Origin: RGIG8785 sp045655245
Lineage (GTDB): Bacteria > Bacillota > Clostridia > RGIG8785
Assembly (NCBI GenBank): GCA_045655245.1
Contig: JAZOOX010000011.1
Coordinates: 1 to 22,427, forward strand
Length of the DNA stretch: 22,427 nucleotides
Direction: 5' to 3'
The notes under the pieces are model-generated. The model was not told the origin of the DNA. It searched no databases and saw only the letters and a program-made list of their open reading frames with translations. The translations under genes were made by a program, and so were the position numbers. This document shows, piece by piece, positions 21,099 to 22,427 of this stretch. The first letter of the stretch is position 1, and each line of letters begins with the position of its first letter.

Positions 21099-22427
21099 TT
21101 AAAACCTGATTTTCGTTTTTTGTTCATATGCCGAGCGCAACGGCTGAACATTTTTGTTGCCGAAATTGCGGTCTTCGTAGTTTTTTAAGATCGAGATTGC
21201 CAAAGGCGACAGATACAATACTCCGATCAGATTGGGAATCGCCATCAGTCCGTTTAGGGTGTCTGAGATGCTCCAAACCTGTTCCATTCCCCGGGTAGCG
21301 CCGACCACGATCGCCAGAATGAACAACAGTTTAAAGGGCAGTTTGGCGTTGACCCCCAAAAGGTATTCCGCCGCCTGTGCACCGTACAAGGACCATCCCA
21401 ACACCGTCGCAAAAGCAAAAAAGAGCACAGCCACCGAAAGCAACTTTCCCGCAAGTGAGCCAAACCGTAGCGAAAACGCAAAGGTCGCCAACGAAATGCC
21501 GTCCAAAGACTCAAAGGAAACGGCGGTGATAATCGGGTTCCCGTCGTGATCAAACAGCGGCACCCCGTTCCCGTCTTTTGCCTGAATTCCCCGCAGCCGC
21601 ATCACATCGGTAAACACATAGTCCGAAGCGTCTGGTTCTTTTAGGTATAACACATACTCCTTTCCGTCGGCGGTAGTCACAGCGTGTGGGACCCCCTCCG
21701 TACCGATCACAAATTCGGGATGCGCTGAACGGTGAATCAGGTTGACCGTCCCGCTATTCCCGCTCAAGGTCACATACCGTGGCGCAGTACCCAAATCGGT
21801 CAGCGCTTGTTCCAACGGCATCGCCTCCGCCGTGCTGCTCAGGATCACAAAAGCGGTCAGGGAACAAACCACCAAAGTATCCGCAAACACTTCAAAAATG
21901 CCCCACATCCCCTGTTCGGCAGGTTCGCGCACATCAGCGGCACAATGGGCCATAACCGACGAACCCAATCCTGCCTCATTGGAAAAAACACCGCGGCGGA
22001 CACCCATACTGATTGCACGTTTCATCACCAGACCCGCCCCTGCACCGCCAACCGCCTCCAACGAAAAGGCAGAGCGGAAAATTGAAGCGAATACATAAGG
22101 AATCTGCGACGCGTTGCAAACGACAATCCAAAGAGCGGCACCAATATACAAAACAGACATCAAAGGCACCATTTTTTCGGTCACCCGACCGATGCGTTCA
22201 ACCCCGCCGAGAATGACAAACCCCGCCAACAAAGCAAGGGCAACGCCACAAAAAAGGCCGGAGAGTCCAAAGCTTTCTTTCATTGCCGCAGAGATGGAAT
22301 TAACCTGGGTCATATTCCCGATGCCAAAGGATGCCAGCATACAAAAGAGAGCAAATGCCATCGCCAGAAATCTTCCCAATCTTTTGTTCTTTACCCCCGC
22401 TTCGAGATAATACATCGGTCCGCCCGA
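21099..22427 (-). CDS. AGCS-family sodium:alanine/glycine symporter (partial, N-terminus cut)
   Basis: This is a sodium-coupled amino acid carrier of the plasma membrane. The visible 442 residues begin inside the family signature GGPMYYLE and include EAGVKNKRLGRF, GGVERIGRVTEKMVPLM, RGVFSNEAGLGSSVMAH, and FADTLVVCSLTAFVIL, all typical AGCS blocks. About eight hydrophobic segments remain. The N-terminal part, usually the first two or three membrane spans, lies beyond the edge. An unusual hydrophilic block of about 100 residues (visible residues 195-303) interrupts the region after VVCSLTAFVIL. The gene ends TTT-TAA and lies 44 bases before the M23 gene. No good terminator was found between them, so they may be cotranscribed. 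Confidence 0.94.
   Translation of the reverse strand, partial: SGGPMYYLEAGVKNKRLGRFLAMAFALFCMLASFGIGNMTQVNSISAAMKESFGLSGLFCGVALALLAGFVILGGVERIGRVTEKMVPLMSVLYIGAALWIVVCNASQIPYVFASIFRSAFSLEAVGGAGAGLVMKRAISMGVRRGVFSNEAGLGSSVMAHCAADVREPAEQGMWGIFEVFADTLVVCSLTAFVILSSTAEAMPLEQALTDLGTAPRYVTLSGNSGTVNLIHRSAHPEFVIGTEGVPHAVTTADGKEYVLYLKEPDASDYVFTDVMRLRGIQAKDGNGVPLFDHDGNPIITAVSFESLDGISLATFAFSLRFGSLAGKLLSVAVLFFAFATVLGWSLYGAQAAEYLLGVNAKLPFKLLFILAIVVGATRGMEQVWSISDTLNGLMAIPNLIGVLYLSPLAISILKNYEDRNFGNKNVQPLRSAYEQKTKIRF

Noticed and set aside
1..22427. Search for mobile elements, CRISPR arrays, toxin-antitoxin pairs or defence genes
   Set aside because: No transposase, integrase, regular repeat array or matching gene pair was seen; the gene content is housekeeping throughout.

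Overview
The window is an ordinary chromosomal stretch from an endospore-forming member of the Clostridia. The evidence is an alpha/beta-type small acid-soluble spore protein, a YlmC/YmxH-type sporulation protein, a split transketolase, pyruvate phosphate dikinase, a Phe T-box leader, strong AGGAGG ribosome binding sites and sigma-A promoters, and gene neighbours such as cysE-cysS-mrnC. I cannot place it below class level from the sequence alone. Almost every gene is on the minus strand; only a tRNA-Pro and an AraC-type regulator are on the plus strand. I see no insertion sequence, prophage, CRISPR array, integrase or defence system.

Layout from left to right: (1) 1-1481, the N-terminal 493 codons of ppdK with its own promoter. 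(2) 1573-1897, a monocistronic cold shock gene with terminator and consensus promoter. (3) 1875-10136, one tightly packed minus-strand unit read in the order cysE, cysS, mrnC, yitT-like, transketolase N and C halves, pcrA, methyltransferase. It starts at one clear promoter (10108-10136), and most junctions overlap or are separated by a few bases. (4) 10141-11423, a PRC-barrel sporulation protein, the spore protein gene and a two-OB-fold single-stranded DNA-binding protein. (5) 11545-11705, tRNA-Pro(GGG) with promoter and terminator. (6) 11720-14107, a Gfo/Idh/MocA oxidoreductase divergent from an AraC-family regulator; their 342-bp gap holds a promoter, an operator-like palindrome and a coding-like remnant. 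(7) 14113-18135, ireB with its own promoter, then pheT and pheS behind a T-box riboswitch. (8) 18142-20334, an Lrp-type regulator, an aminotransferase and trmL as one unit. (9) 20335-22427, an M23 peptidase with one membrane anchor and an AGCS-family sodium/amino-acid symporter cut by the window edge.

Functional themes: cysteine synthesis and its charging onto tRNA share one transcript; Phe-tRNA synthetase is controlled by uncharged tRNA-Phe; a local Lrp-type regulator sits directly on an aminotransferase; and an AraC-type regulator faces a sugar-type dehydrogenase.

No previously undescribed system is evident. The items most worth a second look are the AraC/oxidoreductase control region, the roughly 100-residue polar insertion in the AGCS transporter, and the two-domain SSB without an acidic tail.
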